From Talpa occidentalis (Eukaryota > Chordata > Mammalia > Eulipotyphla > Talpidae): DNA of 64,000 bases. Both the position numbers and the translations under genes were made by a program. The notes beneath the pieces are model-generated. The model was not told the DNA's origin and made no database searches. It was given only the letters and a program-made list of their open reading frames with translations. The stretch's first letter is position 1, and every line of letters begins with the position of its first letter. Below are positions 23,161-35,690 of this stretch, piece after piece. The stretch covers positions 29,738,808-29,802,807 of the forward strand of contig NW_023603184.1 in NCBI RefSeq assembly GCF_014898055.3, written 5' to 3'.

Positions 23161-25437
23161 TCCTTAGTCTTGTGCCTAGAACAAGGATGAGCCACATGTG
23201 GCCCACAGGCCGCTTCTCTCAGTCTAACTACCAAAATAAAATTAAAACTCAACAAACAAAAATCCCACTTTTTTTCTGCCATCCCCAAGTGGAATCATTC
23301 TGTTCATCAGAGCCTTCCAGCTGTGCTGAGTCACGAATAGAGTAAGTTACCAAGAAATTGGATTTGTTACCAAGCTCTTATGTTGGTGAAACAAGGGGCA
23401 AAAAAAGAAAGAATAAAATCATTTCCCCTTCCTTTCCTCCTCCCTTTCCTCCACCTGTCTGGGAAGTCTTCGAGGAGATAGGGAGTAGAGAAGGAAAGGC
23501 AATAATTGGTTGGATCTTCCAGCTAAATATGGCAAGTTGAACACATAATCACTGATCATTCCTCAAATCCCATAAAGATAACATTGGATGCATTTTTTAA
23601 AAATGAACCACCACAAGAAAAGTGAATGAAGGACACATCAAAACTGGGGGAGTTGGAAAGTGGCAATGGTGTTAGCTGAGCAAGGAAACTAAGCACCGGT
23701 TTACAGGGCAGTGCACAAGAACCATGCCAATGCTTCGCATAGCACAGGATAGTCTCAGGAATTAGAAGAAGGCCAAGTTTCAACACAATGAATGAAAAGG
23801 GCATATTACTATGAAGTTTAGAATAATGCTTCCAGAAAATCAGGTGACAGAGGATCCGGAGCCCAATGGTATCAGATCTCTTTAGAGCTACACAAAGGCT
23901 GCATAACAGATCTATGTATTCTCAGTGAAGGCCTTGTTATTCAGTCCAGAGTCTGGGCAGAGACAGAGATGCTTTCTTGTCACTAAGTGGTAGCTGGATT
24001 TCTTTCTGGATCACCTTTTCCATTTTTTTTTTTTTTAATTTCTTTTGGATCATCTTTTCCTAGAAAGTTTGAGCCTCCAAGGGCCTTGCCTTGAAGGGTT
24101 ATTGTACTCCAACTGCCTGGCTCATTTGGGTACACTTCATCTCCTCCCCCTGTGTACGTGGCCACTGAGACTTAAGCCTTAGGACATCGAGGCATGGCCC
24201 AAGCCTACAGCTGAGGTGCTAGCTCCCTCTTTTCTCTTTTTTCTGCTTTTCCAGCAGTTGGAAGTATTTTGTAGGGAATTTCTATTCCAACCCACAAATC
24301 ACTCCCCCACCTTTCTCCATCCCTCTGTGGGAGGGTGAACTTTAGGGGCCTCTTCTCTTCAGCTCCTTCTTCCTACAGCTTCTGCCTGGATTTGGTCAGT
24401 GAGGTGTTGATGACAGAGGAGAATGTGGTCTCCTCTGAGGTCATTATCCCCATACTCCCTCTCTGCTGAGGCTGCAGTCTAGCAGCCCCTTCAGAGGCCA
24501 AGGCTTCTGCCCAGCCACACTATCAGCCCTCTCTCTGGCTCCCTGAAACTGCACCATCTCCTAGGGAGATATTTCAAGCTCAGAGGTGTTCACCACTCCC
24601 TGCAAGCTTCACTCTCCCTTTTCCTTTCCTTCAACCCTGCCGTGCCCTTATAAATTGTTCCTTCATCAAACTCTCCTCTCTTGCCTCACTTGATTACACC
24701 ATCTGTTGCCTATGGGACCCTGACTGATATGGCCATTTTCAGAAATTCATTTGTAGGCTTTGCACATGTATTACTTCAATAGAATAAAAATCAAAAGTAA
24801 CGTGTATAATGAAGTCAGTTGTTACTAAAAGATTTCACCTACCCACTCTGCTACGCTGCCATTTTCTTTGACTTAGAATCTCATCTCTCCCTGCCCCCAA
24901 ATGCTGCTTCTCTGCCATTGTTCCCCTAAGATCTGGAGGCATTCAGTGGGACTGTCTTTTCTCAGGGTCTGTGAGTAGATTCAGATGCAATTCAGTTCCA
25001 CTCACAAGGCCTCTAATTTGCTTCTCCCTTTATCAGAACTAGGCTCTCACCCCACTCAAAATGTAGACAAAGGATCAGTGCTTTAAGTAGACACTTCAGT
25101 CCTTGTGTGTCCAGTAATTTCTGGAATTTTAGCTAAGAGGACACCATTTAATAGTGGGGAGTCTATGGCTCCTGGTGTAAACATACACATACTTTCTGTA
25201 AACCCCGAGACCTGAACAAATTTAATTTTCCCTAAATGATTTCCTTGCCTCCATGGAAATTTTAAAGTTCCTTTCTTAGATGTGCTTCATAAAGTTAATT
25301 CCTGGGATTGTTTTTCATCTGCGTTATTATCAAGGAGACTTCTAGTTTTGTTCACCTTTTCTGTCAAGTTATATTCAGTATACAAGAAATCTATTGGTCT
25401 TTTAAGCATTTTATTGCGTCTATGTGCTTTTATTTCT

Positions 25438-25456
25438 TTTTTTTTTTTAAAAAGAT

Positions 25457-25499
<43 letters not shown>

Positions 25500-25746
25500 T
25501 ACAAGCACTGGGTACAGTCAGAAGCACGGGAGGGTGAGAGAATTCACCAGAGCCAGAGCGGGGAGCAGAGCAGGCAGAAGGACCGAAGTACACTGCTGAG
25601 GGGAGCAGCGGGCGGCAGGAGAGGTCTGCGTGCCATGCGGGTCCCTCCTCCGGTGGCTGGGGAGCAGCCGGGGATCGAACTGGCGCTGCAGAGGCTGCGG
25701 GCAGCTTCGCAACCCAGCGCTCAAGCACTGCGCCACCAGGGAGGCC
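25438..25746 (-). mobile_element. tRNA-derived SINE, young subfamily
   Basis: A reverse-oriented copy with a long (ATTT)n stretch (tail (AAAT)n), an intact body and a GGGAGGCC end. The perfect 18-bp duplication CTATGTGCTTTTATTTCT is at 25420-25437 and 25747-25764. It was inserted into an older antisense L1 remnant. Confidence 0.95.
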
Positions 25747-26125
25747 CTATGTGCTTTTATTTCTAATAGTTTTACTCAAAATACCTTAGATTGCAGGAGT
25801 AATCACTCGTAATTTGTCTTTTCTTTTTTTGATTACTATTCTGTGATTCCTATTATCTCTGTCTTGTTCACTGACAATGTTAGAAAAATGTTAAATGATA
25901 ATGATAAAATGGGTGGCTTGGCTTTGCTCCTATTTATATTTAAAATACCCTTAATATTTCTTCAATACAACATTGGCTATTGACTTTGAGTATGTTAAAT
26001 ATAGAGGTCTACTTTTAATTTTGTAATGGCCATTGGACTTTTCAATGCCATTTTAGCACCTATTGATATATGTAATTGTTATGACTTAATCTCTTTTTGT
26101 AGACTATTATAATCATTTTCATTTT

Positions 26126-26392
26126 TTTTTTTTTAAAGATTTATTTATTTATTTATACAAGCACTGGGTACAGTCAGAAGCGCAGGAGGGTGAGAGGATT
26201 CACCAGAGCCAGAGCGGGGAGCAGAGCAGGCAGAAGGACCGAAGTACACTGCTGAGGGGAGCAGCGGGCGGCAGGAGAGGTCTGCACGCCATGCGGGACC
26301 CTCCTCCGGTGGCCGGGGATCGAACTGGCGCGGCAGAGGCCGCGGGCAGCTTCACAACCCAGCGCTCAACCGCTGCGCCACCGGGGAGGCCC
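26126..26392 (-). mobile_element. tRNA-derived SINE, young subfamily
   Basis: A reverse-oriented, nearly intact copy with the perfect 18-bp duplication TATAATCATTTTCATTTT (26108-26125 and 26393-26410). It sits in the same old L1 remnant as the copy at 25438 and is a separate insertion with a different target. The body lacks the GAGCAGCCG segment present in the neighbouring copy. Confidence 0.95.
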
Positions 26393-26536
26393 TATAATCA
26401 TTTTCATTTTGCCAGACTGTTTTCATCCTGTAATAAATAGAACTTGATCATAGTACTTTTTTAGAGCCCCTGCATAATTATTCTTTTTCCACTATTATAT
26501 ACTATTTGCAAAGTATTACACCATTTTTTTTAAAGA

Positions 26537-27420
26537 AATGGATCATTATCTAACTAGATTCTTTTTAAGAAATTTAGAACCCCAGTTTGTGAGGGTAAAT
26601 TCCATGTGTGAGAGCAAACACGGAGCAGAGGTAGCCCAGGAGCTGAGAAACAGCTTTGATTTTGGCAGAATTTGTGAGTCCACAGCTTTCTGATCAACCT
26701 TACGCTGCTCTGGAACCTTGTATTTCTTTCTGTGTGGAAGATCCCACCTTCCTGGTGTTGGGGCTTACACAGTTTCTTGAGCAAGCATCAGTGAGGTGTT
26801 TTGGGGTCTTCACATCACTTAAATCAATTTTGGTGGAAGTGGTGATGACAGATTTCCAGTGTATCCTTGAATGAGGGGGAAAGTGATTGAGGAACAGAGT
26901 TCCAGCTGCAAGTAGCAAGCCACTACCCACCATCTTGCCTCTGTGCCGCCCTGCTAGGATGGTCAGAATGGCCCTGGGAGTGATGCGGGCTCGTGGTTTT
27001 CTCACATCGGGCTGAAAGGTTTCCCCATGACTCAGCAACTTTCGAGGTGCATCTTTGGTAGGATAAATCTAAGCATTTTGTGAAATATAATGTTTTGGTT
27101 ACTACTCTTCTTGTCACCACCAGCTGGTTTTGTGACTGTAGCAAGAACTTCCTTTGTTTTCAGTCTTGGATTTAGCTGCTGAATACTTCCTCTTAACCAT
27201 GGTCTTTCTGGAATACATAGCAGATCGGGAATATCTGCCAATTCCTCTCACTAGGACAGACTTTGGCTGCAGTGGGGTTTCCCCTCCTGAGGGGTTTTGG
27301 CCTTGGCCTTCTTAGCCTCACCACTAGCACCAGCCTTCTTGGCTTCAGGTCTCTTCTCTTTAGTAGCGACTTTCTCAGCTTTTTCACCTTCCATCTTGCA
27401 AGATGGGATAGAGCATATCC
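26537..27420 (-). pseudogene. RPL6P: RPL6 processed pseudogene
   Basis: On the minus strand this is an intronless, decayed copy of the large-subunit ribosomal protein eL6 (RPL6) mRNA. The start codon is at 27394-27392 and the reading begins MEGEKAEK..TKEKRPEAKKAG. Later segments in different frames read [57 protein letters not shown] and [10 protein letters not shown]. The family stop after the Lys-Leu-Val-Phe-type end is at 26576-26574, followed by a short 3' UTR and an A8 tail (T8 at about 26524-26531). The span from start to stop is 821 nt, against about 867 nt for RPL6 with its stop, and the frame changes several times, so it cannot make eL6. The lack of introns and the 3' tail indicate L1-mediated retroposition. 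A T20 run (27421-27440) abuts its 5' end; the target duplication is not clear. Confidence 0.92.
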
Positions 27421-27440
27421 TTTTTTTTTTTTTTTTTTTT
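27421..27440 (+). repeat. T20 homopolymer
   Basis: A pure T run directly abutting the 5' end of the RPL6 pseudogene (poly-A on the pseudogene strand, upstream of its start). Confidence 0.9.
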
Positions 27441-27479
27441 GCATGCATTTCTCAGTAATCCTGGCATGAACCCCCATGG

Positions 27480-27650
27480 GTTATTTTGTTCTTTATTTAT
27501 GGAAAATGAAATTAAGTTCCAGAAACATTAGCAATTCGGTTCAGCTCAAAGAACAAATGTGTGGTAGAGCCAGCCTTGGAATCCAGGTCCATCTGGCCCA
27601 GAGCCCTTTCTGCAGTGACTCTCCCTTAATGAGACTCTCCTTTAACTCAC
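27480..27650 (-). mobile_element. MIR SINE
   Basis: Antisense MIR: ATGGAAAATGAAATTAAGTT, GTGTGGTAGAGCCAGCCTTG GAATCCAGGTC. It lies just beyond the RPL6 pseudogene. Confidence 0.55.
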
Positions 27651-27829
27651 CAGCATGGCATGTAAGTTCTCCCCACCTATCGGGGCTTTGGTGGCGGGTG
27701 TGGTGCGGTGACATATATCTGAAGAGGTGTGACTCTGTACACCTAAATCGTATACAGTGTTGTAAACCATTACCGCAATTTAAAAAGTTACAATTATAAC
27801 ATTTTAGAAAGAGTGAAAAAGGTCTATAG

Positions 27830-29290
27830 TTTCTAATTTTAAAACCTGCTCTTTATCTGGCTTTAGTTTCAAGATCATATTAACTTTGAGGAATAAATTG
27901 ATGAGTTACTAGCTATCCATCTCTGCTGGTAATTGATATTTCATAAAACTCACAAACACTGATTATTTCTCCCCATCTCTTCCAATTTCTTTATGAAAGT
28001 TTTTGGGATATTCAGGTTCTTTTGTGTTAGTTTTAGAATATTACTTTCCTTACTAAAAAATCAACCATTTGATTAAGACTTTCAGACTCTTTCATAAACA
28101 ACTATAAAGTACAATAATTCTCCTTTATTTCCTATCTAAAGCTGCCTGTGCTGGCTTTCACGGAGTTTTGTTGCATAGTAAACAGTGCTTATTACTCTTT
28201 TCTAATGCCCATACATCTGGCTTTATACATTCTATTTTCTCCATCCATTTCTTCAGATTACCCTTTTGCTCCTTTGATAAATTTTTGTGTTACTTTCTTA
28301 ATATACTGTTTTTGCCATTTTTGTTTTTAAAAATTAGTAATAAATGCATTTAAGGTTGTGAATTTTGTTCTTATAGAACTCTGAGGCTCTCCTGGAAATT
28401 TTTAATATGTAGTTCTTATTTTCATTGTTTTCCTAATATAGTCCTTTTGTACTTTATCTTCTTGACACACTTGCTAATTAGCAGAGCTTTTTTAAATTTC
28501 CAAGTATTCAATGACTTTGGTTTATACTTTGGTTCTTAATTTTGTTTATTTTGTTTGGGTAAGAGAGTATATCATAGATAATTTCCTTTTTTTTTAATTT
28601 GCAATGTATTTTTAATAACCCCATTTATGTTTGTTTAAGAAAGCCTTTTCTCTTAGTCCACCTCAAGTCCCGAGGGGTATGTTACTGACTTCATGGCACA
28701 TGAGCATTATTGGCCAGGTAGGACCCCCCTGGCTTAATTTGTTTTTTGCTTCATTCTGCTTATCCCACATTATTGTGAATACTGTCATATTGTAACTATT
28801 TCTGCCATCTTATTTTTATTCTGATTGCAATCTCTTTTGTTTCTTTTTAAATTACTTTTCTTTCCTTTGCCTAAATTAAGTTTTCTTCTACTAGCTTAAA
28901 AGTTCTTTTATTCCTTTTAGTTATTCTTTTGACAGTTGCTCTTAATTTAAGACACACACTATGTTTATCTCTATTGATTTCATAAACATTTTAATATGTA
29001 CATCTTCCCTGGAACAAAGCAAGAACATTAAACTGCTCTCAGCCTCCTTCGGTTTCTCTAGACCTTCTACCCAAATATACACTTTACATAGATTAATTCC
29101 TAGAATTTTATTTCTTAGTTGTTATGAATACTTGTGTTTTTGTTAGTCTTTATTTCTCTTTTCTTACACAAATATAAATTTTATTAAAGTTTTGATAACC
29201 CATTGACCTTTGGCAATTTTTTTTTTTATTGAGTACTTCTTATAAAAGTGTTTCCATTGCAGATCTTTGCAAGGCAAACCCCTTAAGGCC
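27830..29290 (-). mobile_element. A/T-rich sequence, probably antisense old L1
   Basis: A long T-rich strand with L1-antisense style (GATTATTTCTCCCCATCTCT, TCTTATAGAACTCTGAGGCT) and no open frames of note. The assignment rests on composition and general resemblance only. Confidence 0.35.
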
Positions 29291-29379
29291 TTATATGCTT
29301 GAGAATATTATTGTTACGTGCTCACATTTAAAATGACATATGGTTGAATATAAGAGCTAGCTTCAAAATAATTTTCTTT

Positions 29380-29830
29380 GTACAGTAAAATATTGTGTAC
29401 TTACACGCAGCTATTTAGAAGCCCAATATCAATCTGGATTTTTGTTTCTAGATGAAGTACTATTTCCCTCTGTTTTTCAGTTTCTGTATTGTGTCTTTGA
29501 TGTTCTTGATTTTTATTATTAATTGTTTCTAGGTGTGGATTTTTTCTTTCTGAAAAACAGATTTCTACTCTATGAATCCAAGGTGAGGTCTTTCCTCTTC
29601 CTTTAATTCTAGGAGATTTATTTCTCTTCAAATATTTCCTTTCCTTTTCCTCTCTTTTTCTGAGCCCCTAGTTACCCAGATTTTGTCACTTCTACTTATC
29701 ATCTTTATATCATTTAGATTTTTGTTTATTTGTTCTCTTTCTTCATACCTTTCTGTTACCTCCTGGGAGAGTTCCATCACTCCTTTCTTCAGTGCTAACC
29801 ATCCTGCTTTTTAGCCCAACTACTGTGCTG
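29380..29830 (-). mobile_element. T-rich sequence, possibly antisense L1/HAL1
   Basis: Phrases such as GATGTTCTTGATTTTTATTA and CTTTCTTCATACCTTTCTGT resemble antisense L1 or HAL1 5'/ORF1 regions. It is old and low in complexity, and I would not insist on the family. Confidence 0.35.
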
Positions 29831-30244
29831 CTTATTATTTTTTTCTCCACAGTATTTAATTACTTATCAAGAGAAACTAATTCTTAGTGCAAATATGTTT
29901 CATAGTTAAGGAATGCAAGTCCGTGACAAGCTACCATGGACGTCAAGCAAAGAAATCCTTTCTGTTTCAAGATCATTTTGCCCTCTGAAAGATCCCAGGC
30001 TCCCTCACCTCCCCAACACCTCTCACTGGATCATCATCCCTATAGAAGTCTGCGTATGCCTCCTTTCTGGTTCAGTCACAGCAAACTTATAGAAAGCTGC
30101 AGCCTCCAGCGATGCAGTGAAATCGCACACTTGGCCAAAAGACCTCACATCTGAGGTTTTCACAGGTCATGGTAGCTGTTCTCCTTCCACAGTGAAGGAG
30201 AAATGGAGTGTGTGCTGCCTATTCTAACCATTGTATAGGGGTTG

Positions 30245-31330
30245 GGGGCAAGGTTTTATTTTGAAATAATTCCAAATTTGTATAGAAGTTGCAAGGATGT
30301 ACATAGAATTCCTATTGTCTTCCACCCAGGTTCTGAAATAAAGTTTGCCACATTTGCTTTCCCTCCTTTCTTCTCTCTTCTCTCTCTCTCTCCCTTCCCC
30401 CGCATCTCAAATTTTATACATATATATATGTATTTTTTCTGAACTTTTGAGTTTAAGTAGCAGACTCCATGCCTGCTCCCTTTCCCCTATAAATACCCCA
30501 GTGTTTATTTCCTGAAGACAAGGACATTCTCTCATAAAATCACAGTGTATTTATCATTGACATTGATAAAATACTATTATCCAATCTATATATCATGTGC
30601 ACGTTGAACTAGCTATACTTCTAATGTTCTCTATAGCAATACTATGTGATATCAATATAATGCAAACCATAAATATGAGCCACATATAAAATTTTCAGTG
30701 TTCTAGTAGCCACATTAAAGAAGTGAAAAGAAACAAGTGGAGTTAATTTTAATAATATATTTTATTTAAGCCAATATATCCAAACTATTATTCCATCATT
30801 TAATTCATATCAGCATTTATTATTGAGATATTTTACATTCTTTTTTTCATACTGAAACCCAGTGTGTATTCTGTAATTATAACACACTTCAACTCAGACT
30901 AGTCACATTTCAGTGGCTCAGTTGCCACATGTGGCTGGGGCACCATATTGCACAGCACAGCCTCTGTCGCGAAAGGTAGTTATAAATTCTGTTTCATGAT
31001 CTGATCTAAGGACACACACTGCACTTATTTGTCATGTCTCTTTAGCATCCTTTAACCTGGATGCTAGTCAGTCTTGACCTTGACAGTGATACTTTTTTAT
31101 CTGCTATGAATATATAGAACCTTTTTAAAGTATATTTTTAGGTGAAGTACTTTCTTGCATCATTGTTAATTTTTGAAAAGTATTTGATTTCTCCCCTCAG
31201 GTGCAGTCCCAGTAGTTCCCACCACCATAACCCCCATGACCCATCACCATAGTCCCTTGTGTCCATTTTTTAAAAGCACCAAGCAATTATTTTGTAGACT
31301 CTCAATTTCACATTGTCCGATGTTTCCTCA
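30245..31330 (+). mobile_element. Old L1 (L1M-type) 3' UTR, interrupted by a hAT element
   Basis: The known L1M-type phrases appear in order: TTCCAAATTTGTATAGAAGT TGCAAGGATG, TGCCACATTTGC, CTATAAATACCCCAGTGTTT, ACAAGGACATTCTCTCATAA, then after the insert GTCATGTCTCTTTAGCATCC. The hAT element at 30633-30963 breaks it. Confidence 0.6.
30633..30963. mobile_element. Nonautonomous hAT-type element (MER33-like) inserted in an old L1
   Basis: The segment contains the hallmark GCCACATGTGGCTGGGGCACC and ATTGCACAGCACAG end and an interior like AAGTGAAAAGAAACAAGTGG followed by AATAATATATTTTATTTAA. These features are known from a MER33/MER3-type hAT-Charlie repeat. The flanking sequence on both sides reads as one L1-type 3' UTR, so this is an insertion into it. 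The family name is from memory and uncertain. Confidence 0.55.
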
Positions 31331-31473
31331 TGATAAGATTCAGCCATTATAAATATTTAACACCCAATTTACGTTTAGTTCTTTAGCTTTACTTGTTCTT
31401 CTTCATATTACTTAATCTCTCCCTATGTTTTTGAGGGTATGCATCAGGAGTTCTGTTAAATTTTTGGTCCCTT

Positions 31474-31742
31474 GGGCCTCCCCAGTGGCGCAGTGGTTGA
31501 GCGCTGGGTTGCGAAGCTGCCCGCAGCCTCTGCAGCGCTGGTTCAATCCCCGGCTGCTCCCCGGCCACCGGAGGAGGGTCCCACATGGGCGCAGACCTCT
31601 CCTGCTGCCCGCTGCTCCCCTCAGCAGTGTACTTTGTCAGTCTGCCTGCTCTGCTCTCCCCTCTGGCTCTGGTGAATTCTCTGACCCTCCCGCGCTCTGA
31701 CTGTACCCAGTGCTTGTATAAATAAATAAATCTTTAAAAAAA
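31474..31742 (+). mobile_element. tRNA-derived SINE, young subfamily
   Basis: A complete copy from GGGCCTCCCCAGTGGCGCAG to the tail TATAAATAAATAAATCTTTA. An imperfect duplication of the AAATTTTTGGTCCCT type brackets it (31458-31472 and about 31741-31757). The B box reads GGTTCAATCCC. Confidence 0.93.
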
Positions 31743-32489
31743 ATTTTTTTTGGTCCCTCACTTGCAATAAAGCATAATTCATGTTCAGTTCATTTACACT
31801 TTTGCTAGTAGTACCCCATGGTAATTAGTTATTGTGGCAAGTGGTCTTATATTTCTCTGATTATGTGACTGTTAATATGTGATGGGGGAGGGCAAATCCT
31901 AACACTATCTCTTCTGATATGTTTGAAGAAGGAGAAAGGGATAAGACCAGGGAAGAGAACTTTAAGCATCACTTCATTGCTACCAACTTCCCTATCTGCT
32001 TCCATCCGCTGGGCACCTTCTATGGCCAAGTGTTCATCCCAATAATCTTAGAACAAAGCAGGAAAAGGAGAGAGGGTCTCCTTAGGTTCTAATCCCCCAT
32101 ATGAGGGGATTAGAAAAGGGTACCCCCAAGGAGGCCTGAGCCTTTGAGGATTTGCTGTCCTGAGATGGCGCTGGCGAGGAATAGGAATAGAGCTGGTGTG
32201 GTGCTGCAGAAACCTGGGCTGCAGGTTAGACTAGGACGCTCCCTTAGCGGGGTCAGAGAGGGTCACTAGGGGAACGCTAAGTCCTCCCAAAGAGGAAGAC
32301 TCCTCACTCCTCCATCCATGCTCCTCACTCCTCCATCAGGTCACTTGCCACCTCTAGCTGCTTTTACCCCTCACCCCCGGCCTCCAGTCCGGATAGGCAG
32401 AGCTCTCCTTTATTTCAGTGTCTCTGAAGTTTTCAGGGTTGAATTTAGAGGAGGTGTATGTGTTAATTTACCATCTCATCAGGAACCAG

Positions 32490-34800
32490 CAATACACTTT
32501 CAGAGTTTTTTTTTGTTGTTGTTGTTCAGTCTTTTTAGTTCTTGGCAATATCTATCCTTAAAGCTATATTGTAATAAATTTCATTATGTTTTTTCAGGCT
32601 TTCTATTCTATTGTCTTATCATTTTCTTCTTGAGTTTTCACATTCTGATAATGGGGCATTAACATCTTGATTTAAATTTGTGTACTTATAATTTCTCTTT
32701 GATTTTTAAATAGTAATTGCTTTCTATTTGCTGTTAAGTTCTTTGGGCCCCATAGACATAGTATCATTATGCTCTCATTATTAATGCTGACTTTTGCTGT
32801 CACGCAATTAACATAATTAGCTTCCTTTAATAATTTTTGCCTTAAGTTCATCTGTTCTGACATCCCACCTACTTTTCCTTCACTTTAATTCATCTTTTTA
32901 TTGTTTTCTTAAATGTATTTTTTCTTGTTCTTAGACTTTCTAAATCTTTTAAATGATTTCCCAGTAAATTATACCATTAACCTAATTGGAAATAGTTTTG
33001 TTTTGTTTTGATTTGATTTTTTTTTTTTAGGAGGCGCTTTGTTTTTTTATTTGTTTCTTGGTTTAGTTTTGTTTTGTTTCCCACATGATTATTTAAATTT
33101 AAACTTATTTTAATCTTATGTAGTTTATGTTCTGCCACTCAGCTCTTACCCCCTAGTTCTTATAGTTAACTTGTCATTTTTCTAGGTTTTCTTTGGCATT
33201 ATATAGACATTTGTTTAGTTTTGGTTTTGCTTATTTTTATTCCCTTCAGCCACAATCTTTTTAATTCAATCAGTTATCAATTTAAAATAAACAAAGATAT
33301 TTTATCAATGCAGCGACATCTAATTAAAATAGTATCTTTTTTTAAAAAAAGATTTATTATTTTTATTTATACAAGCACTGGGTACAGTCAGAAGCGCGGA
33401 AGGATGAGAGAATTCACCAGAGCCAGAGCGGGGAGCAGAGCAGGCAGAAGGACCGAGGTACACTGCTGAGGGGAGCAGCGGGTGGCAGGAGGGGTCTGCG
33501 GCCAGGGAGCAGCCGGGAATCGAACCAGTGCTGCAGAGGCTGTGGACAGCTTCGCAACCCAGCGCTCAACCGCTGTGCCACTGGGGAGGCCCCTAAAATA
33601 GTATCTTTTGATTCACTTTCATGAGAAAACTTTTGCTGTGTTTTGTTTCTCTCAACTCTTTTCTCACTTCCATCCTCCACTGATTTAAATTACTACTCTT
33701 TCTTTCTCTTACTCTACTTTTAATTTAACAATTATTAGTCCCCCAATCCTATCACAACAATTCTTCCCTGTAACTATCCTTATTCACTTATACCTTTACA
33801 TATTTAATAATAAAGGATTTCTCACTATTTTTAAAAGCACATTAATTTCATGTCTTTTAAGATCAGATTTCTTTTTAAAGTAACTTTTGAAGACAACAGT
33901 TGTCAATTAGTAAGTGATTAAACTTCTTAAGACTGAAACCTATGAAGGTCTTTGCATTTGGGTAACAACTTCACAGGATTAAAAAAAAACAAATAATACA
34001 TCTTTTTGCTCTGACTAGAGTTTGTATGTGGATTTCCAATACAATGAAAGAAAACATAGCCCTTACTCTTTTATAAAATATATTCCTTTATTTGAAATTT
34101 TGTAAGCTCATTCCCCAAACAATGCTTTGTTTTTCTCTGGTAGATAAAATATTTGATGATACATATTAATCCCAGTTATTTTAAATGGGATATTAAATAG
34201 GGTTTTATTTAGTCCTTCAACAATTTATTGTTGGTGCTATTTTTCTTCTAGTAGATCGTTTTTTCAGTGTTTGAGGTTTTGTTCTTTGTCATCTATTAAT
34301 TCATTCCACAAATCATACCAGAGTATCTATTGTATGTAGGCAGCGTGCTCAGTTTATTCTTGTTTATTCCTTCTCTTTCTTTAGGAATTCCTATCTTTCT
34401 CAGACTGCTCCATTGTCTTGATCATTCGCCTTTGCATCTTTTAATATCTATTTTGGTGCTTGGCATATTTTTCTCTAGTTCATTTTCTTTTTTTCTTAAT
34501 TTAGTGTCTTATAGCATTCAGTTCCACATTTCACCTGTATTATCAGTATATTCCTTTCTATTAGGAGCTCTTCTGAAACAGGCGTAGTGTCTTTCTCCCA
34601 CAAATAGATTATAACTGTTTTCTAGATTTTGATTTTCATGTCATTTCATGGTTTACTGATTCCACAGCCCCCACCCCAGCTCCACCTGACACCCAGGTCC
34701 ATAATTCATGTTTCTCCATATTGCCAAACAGTTTTAATAGTTCAAAATAATCTTTTCCCCTTTTATTCATTCTTGAGTTCTTTGTGATGATGATCACTGC
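32490..34800 (-). mobile_element. A/T-rich, probably antisense L1/HAL1 remnants, with one SINE
   Basis: A long T-rich stretch resembling antisense L1/HAL1 sequence (for example TGGGGCATTAACATCTTGAT). The SINE at 33341-33593 interrupts it. No intact domain is visible, and the call is weak. Confidence 0.35.
33341..33593 (-). mobile_element. tRNA-derived SINE, young subfamily, with internal deletion
   Basis: A reverse-oriented copy flanked by the perfect duplication TAAAATAGTATCTTTT (33325-33340 and 33594-33609). Compared with its relatives it lacks about 25 bp in the middle, where the CATGCGGGACCCTCCTCCGG-like segment would be. Confidence 0.94.
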
Positions 34801-35474
34801 CATTTCTGAAACTTTGCTTCTATTACTGGCATTTAAATAGACTTGAAATTGGAAGGTTCACAGCCTTTCATTGACTTCTCCTGGAAGTCCACAAAATATT
34901 TCTAGAGCATATTCTTTCTTTAATGAGACACACCATATTGGATTGACCATTTAGGATTTATACTATATTAAGTATTGATTTCTTTATATCTCTCAAGGTA
35001 AACTCTCATTACCACTAAAAGGGGTAAATTAATTTAATGATAACTTGTTTGCCATTTACTACTACTGGTTGACTGTTTAAAGAGCACATGGTTTCTGTGT
35101 CTCAATCATATAGCTTAAGTAGACATATGTTTTGAACTGATTTGAGGAGAAAGAATGATTGGATTCATTGGCAAGTCATGGATCAGTTATTTAGTCAACT
35201 CTAATACTACCACTGTCCCTGACAAAATGGATGTGACTAACATATAAGAATGATACCAACCCATGTATTTTTCATTTAATATTTTCTTCAAAACTGTTTG
35301 CCAGTTCCTATATTATGATTCCAAGAAGCACATACTTTAATAATAAAGACCTCATTTTTCCTTTGCACGAAAATATTCTAAACTCCAAACAACTTCATGA
35401 AATTGTATGAGAGGGACTATACAAAGTCCATCAAACAGCAACATTATATATAGTTACCCAGGAATTTGCACACA

Positions 35475-35690
35475 AAACTCTGCTAAGGCTAATGGCTTTT
35501 ATGTACTTAAGTGTTCCAAACAATGAGTTGAAAAATATACCCTCAAGAATTGTTTATGCCAAGAAAGACCAACTATTTCTAATCACAAGTAGAGTTTCTG
35601 CAAAGATCTGTGCCAGGCACTACAGCCCTGGCAAACATCCCTCCCAATTTGCAAGACCTCTACTGTTTAGGGCTGGAAGTGAAGCATGAG
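35475..35690 (+). repeat. Copy 1 of a diverged local repeat pair
   Basis: This shares long near-identical blocks with 39448-39660 in the same orientation: TCCAAACAATGAGTTGAAAA, TTGTTTATGCCAA, AAACATCC-TCCCAATTTGCAAG. I do not recognise it as a known interspersed family. Confidence 0.7.

Larger units (their letters stand above)
25270..26520 (-). mobile_element. Antisense old L1 remnant, split by two SINEs
   Basis: The sequence outside the two SINEs (GATAATGATAAAATGGGTGG, TTTAGCACCTATTGATATAT, AATAGAACTTGATCATAGTA) follows the antisense L1 ORF2 region that normally reads with ATCTATTGAGATGATCATG and CACTTGATCATGG. It is ancient and noncoding. Confidence 0.6.

Noticed and set aside
26554..27477. 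Several short frames that could be separate small genes
   Set aside because: They are the frameshifted pieces of a single RPL6 processed pseudogene.
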